Notes under the pieces: model-generated | What the model was told of the DNA's origin: nothing | Database searches by the model: none | The model's input: the letters and a program-made list of their open reading frames with translations, nothing else | Made by a program: the position numbers and the translations under genes | Shown: positions 26,665 to 34,380 of the stretch, one piece after another | How the letters are laid out: every line of letters starts with the position of its first letter | How positions within the stretch are numbered: the first letter of the stretch is position 1 | NCBI RefSeq assembly: GCF_021442385.1 | Contig: NZ_MUZA01000009.1 | Span: 62,001-126,000 of the forward strand | DNA: 64,000 nt | DNA from: Micromonospora sp. MH99 | GTDB lineage: Bacteria > Actinomycetota > Actinomycetes > Mycobacteriales > Micromonosporaceae | Reading direction: 5' to 3'

Positions 26665-27915
26665 ATGAGAAGGAGATCGAAGATCTACGCGGGGCTGGTG
26701 AGCGTCATCGTCCCGGTCGCCTCGGTGATCGTGATGCTCGGCGCGACGCCGGCCGACGCCGCCGTCGGCGGTTCCGGGCCCTATCCCGCCGACTACGAGA
26801 CCTCGGCCGGCCTGGCCAACCACACCATCTTCCGGCCCCAGACGCTCCCGTCCGAACGCCTCCCCATCTTCGTCTGGGGCAACGGCGGGTGCTCGGCCAA
26901 TGGCCTCTCCCAGGGCAACTTCCTGCGCGAGATCGCCTCCCACGGCTTTCTCGCCATCGCCAACGGCGCCCCGAACGGATCGGGCTCGACCACCTCCCAG
27001 ATGCTCACCCAGTCCATCGACTGGGCCGTCGCGGAGAACTCCCGGCAGGGCAGCAAGTACTTCAACAAGCTCGACACCACCAAGGTCGCCGTCGCGGGCT
27101 TCTCCTGCGGAGGGCTGGAGGCGTACGCCGTCTCGGCCGACCCGCGCGTCACCACGACCGGCATCTTCAGCAGCGGACTGCTGAACGACGCCGACGACTA
27201 CCAGCTCAGGCGGCTGACCAAGCCGATCGCCTACTTCATCGGCGGGCCCAGCGACATCGCCTACCCCAACGCCATGGACGACTGGGGCAAGCTGCCCGCC
27301 GGGCTCCCCGCCTTCATGGGCAACCTCAACGTCGGTCATGGCGGCACCTACGACCAGGCCAACGGCGGCGAGTTCGGCCGCGTCGCGGTGCTCTACCTCA
27401 AGTGGCGCCTGAAGGACGACACCACCGCCGGCGCCAACTTCGTCGGCCCCGACTGCGGCCTGTGCCGCAGCCAGTGGACCGTCCAGCAGAAGAACCTGAC
27501 GCTCGACGGCGGCACGCCACCCACCACGCCGCCACCCACCACGCCGCCACCCACCACGCCTCCGCCCACCACACCTCCGCCCACGACGCCCCCGCCGACC
27601 ACGCCGCCGCCCACCGGCACCCCGGCCTGCACCGCGGTCTACGCCGTGCAGGACCAGTGGAACGGCGGATTCGTGGCCACCGTTACCGTCACCGCGGGGA
27701 CCGCCGCGCTCACCGGCTGGCGGGTCACCCTCACCCTGCCGAGCGGAGCGTCGGTCAGCTCGCTGTGGAACGGCGTCGCCAGCGGTACCAGCGGCACCAT
27801 CACCGTGGCCAACCAGAGCTACAACGGACGACTGGCGGCGGGCCAGAGCGCCAGTTTCGGGTTCCAGGGCACCGGCAACGGCAGCGGCACCACCGCCACC
27901 TGCGCCGGAAGCTGA
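26665..27915 (+). CDS. Secreted alpha/beta-hydrolase with C-terminal CBM2
   Basis: 416 residues from the ATG at 26665 after TTGGAGGGG. Signal peptide to about ATPADAA. Catalytic domain about 38-285: FVWGNGGCSANG, a nucleophile elbow VAGFSCGGLEAYAV (Ser in G-x-S-x-G), and VGHGGTYDQANGGEFG with the likely catalytic His. A Thr/Pro repeat linker (PPTTPPPTT) joins a C-terminal CBM2 (CTAVYAVQDQWNGGFVATVTV). It resembles secreted esterases/polyester hydrolases acting on plant cell-wall material. Stand-alone gene, 194 nt after the sigma factor. Confidence 0.82.
   Translation: MRRRSKIYAGLVSVIVPVASVIVMLGATPADAAVGGSGPYPADYETSAGLANHTIFRPQTLPSERLPIFVWGNGGCSANGLSQGNFLREIASHGFLAIANGAPNGSGSTTSQMLTQSIDWAVAENSRQGSKYFNKLDTTKVAVAGFSCGGLEAYAVSADPRVTTTGIFSSGLLNDADDYQLRRLTKPIAYFIGGPSDIAYPNAMDDWGKLPAGLPAFMGNLNVGHGGTYDQANGGEFGRVAVLYLKWRLKDDTTAGANFVGPDCGLCRSQWTVQQKNLTLDGGTPPTTPPPTTPPPTTPPPTTPPPTTPPPTTPPPTGTPACTAVYAVQDQWNGGFVATVTVTAGTAALTGWRVTLTLPSGASVSSLWNGVASGTSGTITVANQSYNGRLAAGQSASFGFQGTGNGSGTTATCAGS
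27518..27612 (+). repeat. In-frame repeat encoding the Pro/Thr linker
   Basis: CCACCCACCACGCC-type units are repeated six to seven times and encode T-P-P-P-T. Expansion or contraction by 15 nt changes linker length without a frameshift, so copy number may vary between strains. Confidence 0.85.
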
Positions 27916-27922
27916 CGTGGGC

Positions 27923-27965
27923 CAGCTCTGCGGGTCGGGGCCGCTGGCACCGGCCCGCAGAGCTG
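27923..27965 (+). terminator. Strong hairpin terminator after the CBM2 hydrolase
   Basis: CAGCTCTGCGGG (27923-27934) pairs perfectly with CCCGCAGAGCTG (27954-27965), 8 nt after the stop codon. A 12-bp GC-rich stem without a T-tract is the usual actinomycete form. Confidence 0.8.
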
Positions 27966-28010
27966 TCGCGCGCCGTCAGGGCGCACCGGTCGGCATGCGA
28001 GACTGCCGCG

Positions 28011-28544
28011 GTGCCCTGGGAAGCCGCGACGCCGCCCCGCCCGCCCGCACACCCCGTCGCGCTGACACCTGTCGACCGGTCGCACCGGGCGGTGCTCGGC
28101 AATCTGGGTCAGTTGTACCGCCATGACCTGTCCGAGGCGTACGGTCACCTGCCCAACGACGACGGCACATTCAACGACCGGCCACTCGACCGGTTTCTCG
28201 CCGGCGTCGACCCGCACCGCCGGGCCTGGCTGATCACCGCGGCCGGCCGTACGGCGGGGTTCGTGATGACCACGCCGACCGAGGACGGCGGCACGTCCGT
28301 CACCACCTTCTTCGTTGTCCGAGCGCTGCGCCGCACCGGCGTCGGCCGTACCGCCGCCGTGCAGGTCATCTCGCTGTTCCCCGGCAGGTGGAGCATCGGC
28401 TTCCAGCGGTACAACCCCGGCGTCGAAGCGTTCTGGTCGCGGGTGGCGGACCAGGTCGTCGGCGACGCGTGGGAGGTCCACGACGGTCCCGCCGCCGAAA
28501 CGCGGCCCCCCGACACCTTCCTCACCTTCACCACCGCCGGCTGA
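28011..28544 (+). CDS. GNAT-family N-acetyltransferase
   Basis: 177 residues from a GTG at 28011. GNAT core: GNLGQLYRHDLSEAYGHLPNDDGTFND at the N-terminus, then AWLITAAGRTAGFVMTTPTE, VTTFFVVRALRRTGVGRTAAVQVI (acetyl-CoA loop R-R-T-G-V-G) and a C-terminal WSIGFQRYNPGVEAFWSRVADQV. The order of motifs matches small YjgM/PanM-like acetyltransferases. Substrate unknown. It follows a strong terminator, so it is expressed separately from the CBM2 gene. Confidence 0.82.
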   Translation: MPWEAATPPRPPAHPVALTPVDRSHRAVLGNLGQLYRHDLSEAYGHLPNDDGTFNDRPLDRFLAGVDPHRRAWLITAAGRTAGFVMTTPTEDGGTSVTTFFVVRALRRTGVGRTAAVQVISLFPGRWSIGFQRYNPGVEAFWSRVADQVVGDAWEVHDGPAAETRPPDTFLTFTTAG

Positions 28545-28604
28545 CCGGATCGTCGCGGCGAACTGCGGTCCGGCGTGCCATCGGCGGGCGTGGCCGGGGA
28601 ACGG

Positions 28605-29087
28605 TCAGCCCTGTCGCCACACCTGGAACGTCTGCTGCACCCGCCACGCGCCGTCGGGCTGCCGCGCCTCGTTGCGCCAGCGGAACTCGTCGGCGGCGAT
28701 GTCGGAGAAGGTCCACCGCAGATCACCGCCGTCGAGCACGATCAGCTCGCCGACGCGGGCGGCCCGGAAGGTGTGCGTCCGATGCCGGCCCGGCCCGACC
28801 CACGTCGAACGCCAGATGCCCGGCCCTGCCGTCGGATCGGGGAAGCGCACGCTGACGCCGTGCTCGACGCCGGGCAGGATCCAGACGTCGGTGGTCGCTC
28901 GGCCGCCCAACGCGTACCCGAAGTGCCACTCGCCCCGCCGGACGGACGAGGACCCGTCGGGGTCGTACTCGGTGCAGTCCAGTGCCCAGGAACCCGTGAA
29001 CTGTCCGAACAGGCTGAGGTCGACGCCATCGGCCGGACCGTCCGCGAGGAAGGCGGCACCGACGGCGAGTGACGAGTCGTGGACCAT
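28605..29087 (-). CDS. DUF1579-like lipocalin/nitrobindin-fold protein
   Basis: 160 residues, ATG at 29087, no signal peptide. Beta-barrel pattern of the DUF1579 type: FGQFTGSWALDCTEYDPDGSSSVRRGEWHFGYALGGRATTDVWI, then GIWRSTWVGPGRHRTHTFRA, LRWTFSDIAADEFRWRNEARQPDGAW and a C-terminal QQTFQVWR. Proteins of this family bind small ligands; the function here is unknown. It lies 27 nt downstream of the hemoglobin gene on the same strand and is probably co-transcribed. Confidence 0.7.
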   Translation of the reverse strand: MVHDSSLAVGAAFLADGPADGVDLSLFGQFTGSWALDCTEYDPDGSSSVRRGEWHFGYALGGRATTDVWILPGVEHGVSVRFPDPTAGPGIWRSTWVGPGRHRTHTFRAARVGELIVLDGGDLRWTFSDIAADEFRWRNEARQPDGAWRVQQTFQVWRQG

Positions 29088-29114
29088 GCCGAAACGATAG
29101 CCACACCGCGGGCG

Positions 29115-29879
29115 TCACCGTCGATACGGCGGGGCCACGCCCCAGCCCCAGCGTGGCACGGGTGCCTGCCGGACCGGGTTCGCGTCGGGCTGGGAATTGC
29201 GTACGGCCAGCCGGGTGCCCCACTCAAGGTAGCCCGTGAAGGCGGCCCGGAACTCCGGATCGTCGGGAAGGGCGACCTCGTCGGCGGCGTCCATCATGAG
29301 GTTGACCCACCGTCGACGCTGCGCCTCGCTGATCGCCAGGCCCAGGTGCTGGCCGACCATGTGGCGGTAGCCGCCGCGCTGGGTGGTGTAGGCGGCCGGC
29401 CCGCCGAAGACCTCGGCGAGCCAGAGCGCCACGTACCGGGCGTGGTCGGGGTCCATGTGGGCGAACATCGGCGCGAGGAGGTCGTCGGAGCGGACCAGGC
29501 GGTAGAAGGCGTCGCAGAGCTTCGTGAACGCCTCGGTGCCGCCGGCCCACTCGTACAGGCTCGGCGGCGCGGCGCCACCGTGGCCGGCGACCGAGGTTCG
29601 GCCGTAGTGCCGCATCTCGTCGATGTCCTCGACGTACGGCCTGACCGCGGCGAGGAACCGCCCGAACACCGGACCGCCCCGGAACCCGTTCAGGTGCCCG
29701 TCGACCGACGTCCAGGTGATGCGCAACACGTGGCAGCTGGCGTCGTCCAGGCAGCGGCTCAACTCGTAGTCCACGCACTCCGGCGCCGCCCTCAGCTCGC
29801 CGGCGGCCCGCTCGTACGCCGCCTCGAAACCCTCCAGCCGCGCCGGCGGCACGCGGTACCTGATGTACTCGATGACCAT
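29115..29879 (-). CDS. Fusion of antibiotic-biosynthesis-monooxygenase (ABM) domain and group II truncated hemoglobin
   Basis: 254 residues. Residues 1-85 form an ABM-like ferredoxin fold (VIEYIRYRVPPARLEGFEAAYERA...DYELSRCLDDASCHVLRITWTSVDGHLNGF). Residues 105-235 are a 2-on-2 globin: LYEWAGGTEAFTKLCDAFYRLV, FAHMDPDHARYVALWLAEVFGGP with the YTTQRGGYRHMVGQH stretch holding the proximal His, and RRRWVNLMMDAADEVALP with the group II Trp. Likely a heme protein for oxygen, NO or peroxide chemistry, coupled to a small-substrate domain. It is divergent from an HxlR regulator across a 9-4-9 palindrome. Confidence 0.88.
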   Translation of the reverse strand: MVIEYIRYRVPPARLEGFEAAYERAAGELRAAPECVDYELSRCLDDASCHVLRITWTSVDGHLNGFRGGPVFGRFLAAVRPYVEDIDEMRHYGRTSVAGHGGAAPPSLYEWAGGTEAFTKLCDAFYRLVRSDDLLAPMFAHMDPDHARYVALWLAEVFGGPAAYTTQRGGYRHMVGQHLGLAISEAQRRRWVNLMMDAADEVALPDDPEFRAAFTGYLEWGTRLAVRNSQPDANPVRQAPVPRWGWGVAPPYRR

Positions 29880-29914
29880 GGTTACAGCGCAACACCCACG
29901 GCGGCGATGATCAA

Positions 29915-29936
29915 GTACGCACCTTTTGGTGCGTAC
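29915..29936. promoter_or_regulatory. Perfect 9-4-9 palindrome between the hemoglobin and HxlR genes
   Basis: GTACGCACC-TTTT-GGTGCGTAC sits in the 71-nt divergent gap, 36 nt before the hemoglobin start and 15 nt before the HxlR start. Perfect symmetry and its location make it the obvious HxlR operator for both directions. Confidence 0.8.
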
Positions 29937-29950
29937 CGAAGGAGACCACG

Positions 29951-30358
29951 ATGGCCAAGCGTTACCACTGCCCGGTGGAGTTCGCCGTCGACGTCATCGG
30001 CGGGAAGTGGCGGCCGGTGATCCTGGCCCACCTCAAGGAGGGCGTGCACCGCTATGGCGAACTGCGCCGCCGGATGCCCGACGTCAGCGAGAAGATGCTG
30101 ACCCAGCGGCTGCGCGAGCTGGAGGCCGACGGGCTCGTCGCGCGCCACGACCTGGAGACCACACCCCCGCATGTGGAGTACCGACTCACCGAGGAGGGGC
30201 TCAGCCTCGCACCGGTGCTGCAGGCCCTCTACGACTGGGGGGCCGCGCGGGCCGCACGTACCGGCACGGCCATCGAGGAACCCGCTGCCGTGGCGAATGA
30301 GCGCACGTTCGGAGAAGTTCGGTCGGAGCGAGTGCCCGATACTGCTCGACGTGAGTGA
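29951..30358 (+). CDS. HxlR-family winged-helix regulator
   Basis: 135 residues; ATG after GAAGGAG. Typical HxlR core: CPVEFAVDVIGGKWRPVILAHLKEGVHRYGELRRRMPDVSEKMLTQRLRELEADGLV, then a wing TPPHVEYRLTEEGLSL and helix VLQALYDWGAARA. Conserved Cys in YHCPVEF, the residue used for redox or aldehyde sensing in the HxlR/HypR/YodB group. It probably represses itself and the divergent hemoglobin gene. The end overlaps the next gene by 8 nt. Confidence 0.92.
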   Translation: MAKRYHCPVEFAVDVIGGKWRPVILAHLKEGVHRYGELRRRMPDVSEKMLTQRLRELEADGLVARHDLETTPPHVEYRLTEEGLSLAPVLQALYDWGAARAARTGTAIEEPAAVANERTFGEVRSERVPDTARRE

Positions 30359-31271
30359 AACCGCAGGCCCGGGCCGCTGGGATGTGGCCAACACGGCACT
30401 GCGCTCGGCTGCCGACCGGTTCACCGAGCTGGTGGCCGCCGCGCCGTCGCCCACGGCCATGGTCACCGACGACTGGACCCTCGCCGACACCGTCGCGCAC
30501 GTGGTGTCGATCGCGGCGCTGTACGTGTCCCGGCTGGACGGCACCGAGGTCGCCATCCGGGTGCCGGGCCTGGAGGACATGCTCGCCGTCACGAACGTCG
30601 ACACGGTCGCCGACGTCAACAGCCACGTACTCGCCCACTTCACCGAGCGGGATCCGGAAGTCCTGCTGTCGCGGTTGAACACCGCGGTCGCCCACCTCCT
30701 GGCCACGACCGCGGATCCACTGTCGACGGTGAGCTGGCTGGGCAACGCGCGGGTGACGGTCGGCGGTCTGTTCGCCCATCTCACCAACGAGCTGCTCGTG
30801 CACGGCTGGGACGTCGCGCGGGCGCTGCGCCGACCGTGGCCGATGCCGGACGAACACGCCGCGCTCTACTGGGACCTCTTCATGTTCGACATGCTGCGTG
30901 ACTCGTACGGCGTGCTGCTCAACACCGAGCTGCCGATGCCTCGCCACCACGTGTCGGTGCAGTTCCGGTCGGAGTTCACATCGACCACGACGCTGACGCT
31001 GGGCGACCGCAGGGTGTGGATCGCGCCGCCCGACGGCCCGTTCGACGCGCGCGTGACGTTCCGGCCCGCCCGGTTCAACCTGATGATGTTCGGCCGGATC
31101 AGCATCGCGCAGGCGGTGCTGCGGCGCGACGTCGTCATCGGCGGGCCACGGCCGTGGCGGCTGCCCGCGTTCCTGCGGGTCGTGCACATGCCCAACGGTC
31201 GGCTCGCGCCGGCGGAAACGCAGAGGGCAGACCGACCACTGCGGGACAGGCCGAACGACGACGCCGGCTGA
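30351..31271 (+). CDS. Maleylpyruvate-isomerase/mycothiol-dependent (DinB-like) family protein
   Basis: 306 residues from the GTG at 30351, overlapping the HxlR gene by 8 nt. DinB/MDMPI N-terminal helical bundle: WDVANTALRSAADRFTELVAA, WTLADTVAHVVSIAALYVSRLDG and LTNELLVHGWDVARALRRPW, with the H...H/D pattern that binds metal in mycothiol-dependent isomerases. The C-terminal region (STTTLTLGDRRVWIAPPDGPFDARVTFRPARFNLMMFGRIS) looks like an SCP2-type lipid-binding domain. Translational coupling to HxlR suggests one thiol-related stress unit with the hemoglobin (inference). Confidence 0.75.
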   Translation: MSETAGPGRWDVANTALRSAADRFTELVAAAPSPTAMVTDDWTLADTVAHVVSIAALYVSRLDGTEVAIRVPGLEDMLAVTNVDTVADVNSHVLAHFTERDPEVLLSRLNTAVAHLLATTADPLSTVSWLGNARVTVGGLFAHLTNELLVHGWDVARALRRPWPMPDEHAALYWDLFMFDMLRDSYGVLLNTELPMPRHHVSVQFRSEFTSTTTLTLGDRRVWIAPPDGPFDARVTFRPARFNLMMFGRISIAQAVLRRDVVIGGPRPWRLPAFLRVVHMPNGRLAPAETQRADRPLRDRPNDDAG

Positions 31272-31301
31272 TCGTTGTACGCCGCGACGGCCGCTCGGCT
31301 G

Positions 31302-31649
31302 TCAGCTGGCCCGGTAGGTGAGGTAGCGGCCCTCTGTCCAGCTGTGGAAGTTGTTGAGTTCGGTTGCCGGGCCGCTGCAGTCGGTGCTCTGGTAGCCGGG
31401 CACCGAACGGAAGCCACCGCTCCAGGTGAGCATCCAGGCCGCGTCGGCCGGCACCTGATGGCAGATGCCGTCGGGTGTGGCCAGCCTGCCGGCCACCTCG
31501 GTCGGGTAGCTCGAGTAGAAGACCAGGCCCTGGTCCGGGCTCTGGAACGGTTCGCCAGCCACCGCAGGCGACCCCGGCAGCGTCACGGCCGATGCGGCGA
31601 TCAGGACGGCGGCGAGACTCGCGGTGGTCCGGCGGGCGGATGCGCGCAT
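31302..31649 (-). CDS. Small secreted protein of unknown function
   Basis: 115 residues from the ATG at 31649, after AAAGGACC. Signal peptide: MRASARRTTASLAAVLIAASAVTLPG with cleavage near PAVAGE. The mature ~83 residues have two Cys (ICHQVP, TDCSGP) and aromatic repeats (WMLTWSGGF, NFHSWTEGRYLTY). No family recognised. Its 170-nt upstream region is shared with the divergent 31820 gene and includes an AT-rich patch (GACATATATCGATGTC) near 31712-31727. Confidence 0.65.
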   Translation of the reverse strand: MRASARRTTASLAAVLIAASAVTLPGSPAVAGEPFQSPDQGLVFYSSYPTEVAGRLATPDGICHQVPADAAWMLTWSGGFRSVPGYQSTDCSGPATELNNFHSWTEGRYLTYRAS

Positions 31650-31819
31650 GAGTGGTCCTTTCGGGACGGTGGTCAGAGGGCGGACCAAAAGTTGACTCGG
31701 TCCAGACTCAGACTGACATATATCGATGTCGTAATCCATCCGGGACGCCCTTCGGCACGCATCGCGGCAGACACTCGCGCGTGATCGTGTCGGTGAACCC
31801 GTGGCTACACTGCACGACC

Positions 31820-32461
31820 ATGCGCTCGGGCGAGATTCTCGACCAGCTCGACGCCGCGGCCGAGGACTTCCGGTTCCCGGACCTGGGCCACGGTTACTAC
31901 TTTGCGGTCGACGCACGGCTGCACGCCTATCGCGACGCGGACCGGTGGGCGCTCATCGTGGAGACGTTGGGATATTCGCCCAGGGCTGGCAACCTCATCG
32001 ACGTCCTGCACGTCTTCGGCAACTGCCTCACCACGGGACAACCGGGCTTTGGCAACGAGGACTTCCTCAGCCGGATCGACAACTGGGACGAGATCGAGGA
32101 TGTCGACGAGCCCGAGATCTACTGCGGAAACCCGATCGAGGTACGAGGCCGGCGGATCGCCGTAGCAGCCGAGCCGGGCGAGGAACTCTTCGACGTGTTT
32201 CGCCGGCTCGTTCCGGAACACCGGGAGCTGCTCCTGGCCGACGACGTCGAACTGCGGCGGCGGATCCCGGCCGACCTCCCCGAGATCATGCGATTGGACC
32301 GGTGGCACCACCCGGACCTTGTCCAGGACACCCTTCCCAGTCGCTCAACGACCTTCCGCCAGCTCGCCGACGTGCTGGCGACGGGAGACGCGAGTCGGTA
32401 CGCGCCAGACCTACCACCCAACACACACTGGTCCCACTGGCCGGAGTCCGGGACCCTGTGA
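31820..32461 (+). CDS. Conserved cytoplasmic protein, DUF7003-like
   Basis: 213 residues, ATG start. Distinctive blocks: ILDQLDAAAEDFRFPDLGHGYYFAVDARLHAYRD, WALIVETLGYSPRAGNLIDVLHVFGN, EEIEDVDEPEIYCGNPIEVRGRRI and PELLLADDVELRRRIP. I associate this with the DUF7003 family (recall only). No known biochemical role. Such proteins appear with SMI1/SUKH-type immunity orphans in actinomycetes, as do the neighbouring genes here. Confidence 0.65.
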   Translation: MRSGEILDQLDAAAEDFRFPDLGHGYYFAVDARLHAYRDADRWALIVETLGYSPRAGNLIDVLHVFGNCLTTGQPGFGNEDFLSRIDNWDEIEDVDEPEIYCGNPIEVRGRRIAVAAEPGEELFDVFRRLVPEHRELLLADDVELRRRIPADLPEIMRLDRWHHPDLVQDTLPSRSTTFRQLADVLATGDASRYAPDLPPNTHWSHWPESGTL

Positions 32462-32503
32462 CCCTCACCGCGAGACGGTGCGGCCGCCGCGATGAGTGTG
32501 GGT

Positions 32504-32851
32504 TCAGTCCCTCGGGTCAGGGGACGTCGACCCGGGAAGGCTCGCGACGACAAGCTCCACGGCCTCCGCCGCTGTCGTGGCCTCACCGAGCAGCCGTTCA
32601 TAGCCCGGGGTGTAGACCTGGTACGGAGGGCCGCCACACACGATGAAGGGCAGGTCGTCGGTGCGGACAGCGGGGTACGGTGGCCGGGCGGTCCGGAAGA
32701 ACTTCAGCGTTCCGTGCGTGGGAAGCGGGAAGAACGTTCGCAGCGTCGGGTGCTCGTAGGCGGCGGTCACCACCGGATCGCCGGACCACCAATTCGGTGC
32801 GCCGTGCACGAGATCCCGCCACGTCTCGGCGGCTTCGATGTTCTCCTTCAC
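32504..32851 (-). CDS. DUF6193-like small protein
   Basis: 115 residues from a GTG at 32851, 7 nt after GGGAGGA (frame is open further upstream). Pattern: AAETWRDLVHGAPNWWSGDPVVTAAYEHPTLRTFFPLPTHGTLKFFRT, then PPYQVYTP and AAEAVELVVASLPG. The W-R-x-L...A-y-x-x-P-x-L-R-x-x-f-P...S/T-H-x-x-L-x-F series matches what I know as DUF6193, seen near natural-product or toxin loci. It lies 50 nt downstream of the 32902 gene on the same strand. Confidence 0.6.
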   Translation of the reverse strand: MKENIEAAETWRDLVHGAPNWWSGDPVVTAAYEHPTLRTFFPLPTHGTLKFFRTARPPYPAVRTDDLPFIVCGGPPYQVYTPGYERLLGEATTAAEAVELVVASLPGSTSPDPRD

Positions 32852-32901
32852 CGAGCCATCCTCCCACTGCCGGGCCAGGCTGAGCAGGACACCTGACGGG
32901 G

Positions 32902-33996
32902 TCAGCGCCGCTCTGGCTCGTCGACGACCGGAAAGGCCTGCCGCACCTCCGCCAGGAACTCGTCCCGCCGCGCGGCGTACGTGCTGACCGCCGCCCACAG
33001 CGCCTCCAGCGCGGCCTGCAGCGGGTCCGACTCACCAGCGGCCATCAGTGCCGGTAGCGCCATCGGGACCGGGTCCACCGGGGCGTCGAGAACCGCGCCG
33101 AGCGAATCAGCCGGGCCGTGACCCGCCGGGCGCAGCGAGACGGTGGAGAAGATGACGGGCGGCTCGCCCCGGATCCGTGTCCACAGTGCCGTGTGATCGG
33201 CGAACTCGGCGGGTAGCGGCTCGCCCCGATCCAGGGCCGTCCACGCCGGTGTCATCCAGTCCAGGTCCGCGATGCCGGCGACGGTGAACGCCCGCCGTGC
33301 GGCCCAGATCGCGATCTGGCGCTGAATGCCGGCGCCGGCCGCCGCCACCCCGTCGACCAGGTCGCGGTCCAGCAAGGCGATGCCGTGGACGTTGCCGCGC
33401 ACCTGCCGGAGCCGTTCACTTGGCGCACGACCGCCCCAGCGCCGCAGCTCATCCCGCCTTCGGTACTCCTGATCGCGGCGCTCCCGCTCCAACCGCCTGA
33501 GCATCTCGGCCTCGACCTGCTCCCACAGGGTCGGCGGGGGTGGCAACCCGGCCGCCCAGCCGTGCCAGTACGCGGCGGCCCGGCTGGTCTGGCGCACGAT
33601 CGCGTCGGCGCGCGGCACGGCGGCTCGGGAACCCTCGCCCGTCGAGCCCTCCGGCCACAGGCACAACAGGTAGCGGTCCGGCCGCCGATCCATGTACGTG
33701 TAATCGTCCTCGTCCAGCTCGTCGGGGTCGAACCCGCCGAACGGGTCCCGCCCCTCGTCCATGCCCGTGGCGCAGTACCGCACGCGGTAGACCGGCAGCC
33801 GGCCGGCGTCCTGCCCCTCGGGGGTCAGCGGCAACGGGGCGAGTGACCCGTCGCCCCAGGGGACCAGGTCAACCACCGGGGCCCTGGGCAGAAACGACGC
33901 CTCCACCACCTCCTCCCACTCCTGCGCCGCGGCCGACGGCTCACCGTCGTACACCTCGACTCGGAAGTGGACCCGCCCGGTGTGCGTGCCGGTCAT
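32902..33996 (-). CDS. Conserved protein; C-terminal part of an apparently split ORF
   Basis: 364 residues beginning MTGTHTGRVHFRVEVYDG. No signal peptide. Acidic N-terminal domain (VVEASFLPRAPVVDLVPWGDGSLAPLPL), a central YTYMDRRPDRYLLCLWPEG strand pair, a charged helix (EAEMLRRLERERRDQEYRRRDELRRW) and a C-terminal helical region with AALEALWAAVSTYAARRDEFLAEV. The first 22 nt lie in a perfect 20-bp tandem duplication. Removing one copy joins this gene in frame to the 55-codon ORF at 33993-34160, so the real protein was probably one about 412-residue polypeptide. The present ATG overlaps the upstream stop by 4 nt. Confidence 0.7.
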   Translation of the reverse strand: MTGTHTGRVHFRVEVYDGEPSAAAQEWEEVVEASFLPRAPVVDLVPWGDGSLAPLPLTPEGQDAGRLPVYRVRYCATGMDEGRDPFGGFDPDELDEDDYTYMDRRPDRYLLCLWPEGSTGEGSRAAVPRADAIVRQTSRAAAYWHGWAAGLPPPPTLWEQVEAEMLRRLERERRDQEYRRRDELRRWGGRAPSERLRQVRGNVHGIALLDRDLVDGVAAAGAGIQRQIAIWAARRAFTVAGIADLDWMTPAWTALDRGEPLPAEFADHTALWTRIRGEPPVIFSTVSLRPAGHGPADSLGAVLDAPVDPVPMALPALMAAGESDPLQAALEALWAAVSTYAARRDEFLAEVRQAFPVVDEPERR

Positions 33997-34016
33997 CCGG
34001 TGTGCGTGCCGGTCAT
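33977..34016. repeat. Perfect 20-bp tandem duplication
   Basis: CCGGTGTGCGTGCCGGTCAT occurs twice without interruption (33977-33996 and 33997-34016). 20 is not a multiple of three, so the duplication shifts the frame of the minus-strand ORF and creates an ATGA stop-start overlap. Either a recent slippage event or an assembly artefact. Confidence 0.9.
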
Positions 34017-34160
34017 CAGGAACAGCGCGCCCGCCTGGCCGGCCCCGCAGAGGCCGTTCGCCTGCCCGGCGAACGCCCCGCTCATGTCCGGCAGCTCACG
34101 ACTCGTCACGTAAATCTGCCCGTAGGCGACCGGCGCCGGGCCGTCGAAGAGAACGCGCAT
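33993..34160 (-). pseudogene. 55-codon N-terminal piece of the ORF split by the 20-bp duplication
   Basis: Starts at the ATG at 34160 (MRVLFDGPAPVAYGQIYVTS) and continues through GAFAGQANGLCGAGQAGALFLMTGTHTG to a TGA created by the duplication. Its last eight residues, MTGTHTG and flanks, repeat the start of the 32902 gene, which continues the fold in the other frame. It is read here as the 5' half of a disrupted gene. Alternatively the pair may be translationally coupled through ATGA and give two chains. Confidence 0.6.
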
Positions 34161-34270
34161 CGGCCGATCCTGCCATCGACCGGCGGACGCCCGCTGTCCC
34201 CTCGACCCGACGGCACGCGGGTGATCTGTCCGAGACCCGACCAGGGTTCGCGGGCGCGGCCACTACCGCA

Positions 34271-34350
34271 GGAAACCGCTTACCCGACGGCTATTGACGG
34301 TCATCGTTGGCTCTCAGTACCGTGATGCGGGCAGCGAGAAAGCGCTTTCC
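34271..34350 (+). promoter_or_regulatory. Candidate sigma70-type promoter flanked by two LacI-style boxes
   Basis: TTGACG (34294-34299), 18-nt spacer, TACCGT (34318-34323). Just downstream is the perfect palindrome GAAAGCGCTTTC (34338-34349), and just upstream of the -35 a diverged copy, GGAAACCGCTTACC (34271-34284). The downstream box matches 13 of 14 positions of GGAAAGCGCTTTCC, the pattern also seen around the LacI gene near 51.5 and 52.4 kb. It controls the ThuA/sugar dehydrogenase gene starting at 34381. Confidence 0.6.
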
Positions 34351-34380
34351 GACCCTCACCGTCCGACAGGGAGCGCCCCC

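Noticed and set aside
27518-27612. CRISPR-like short repeats
   Set aside because: The 15-nt units are in-frame Pro/Thr linker codons inside a CBM2 protein, with no spacers.
26352-28544. 730-codon open frame that runs through the CBM2 hydrolase into the GNAT gene
   Set aside because: It is out of frame with the hydrolase and only its last 177 codons encode a recognisable GNAT protein, with a GTG start at 28011.
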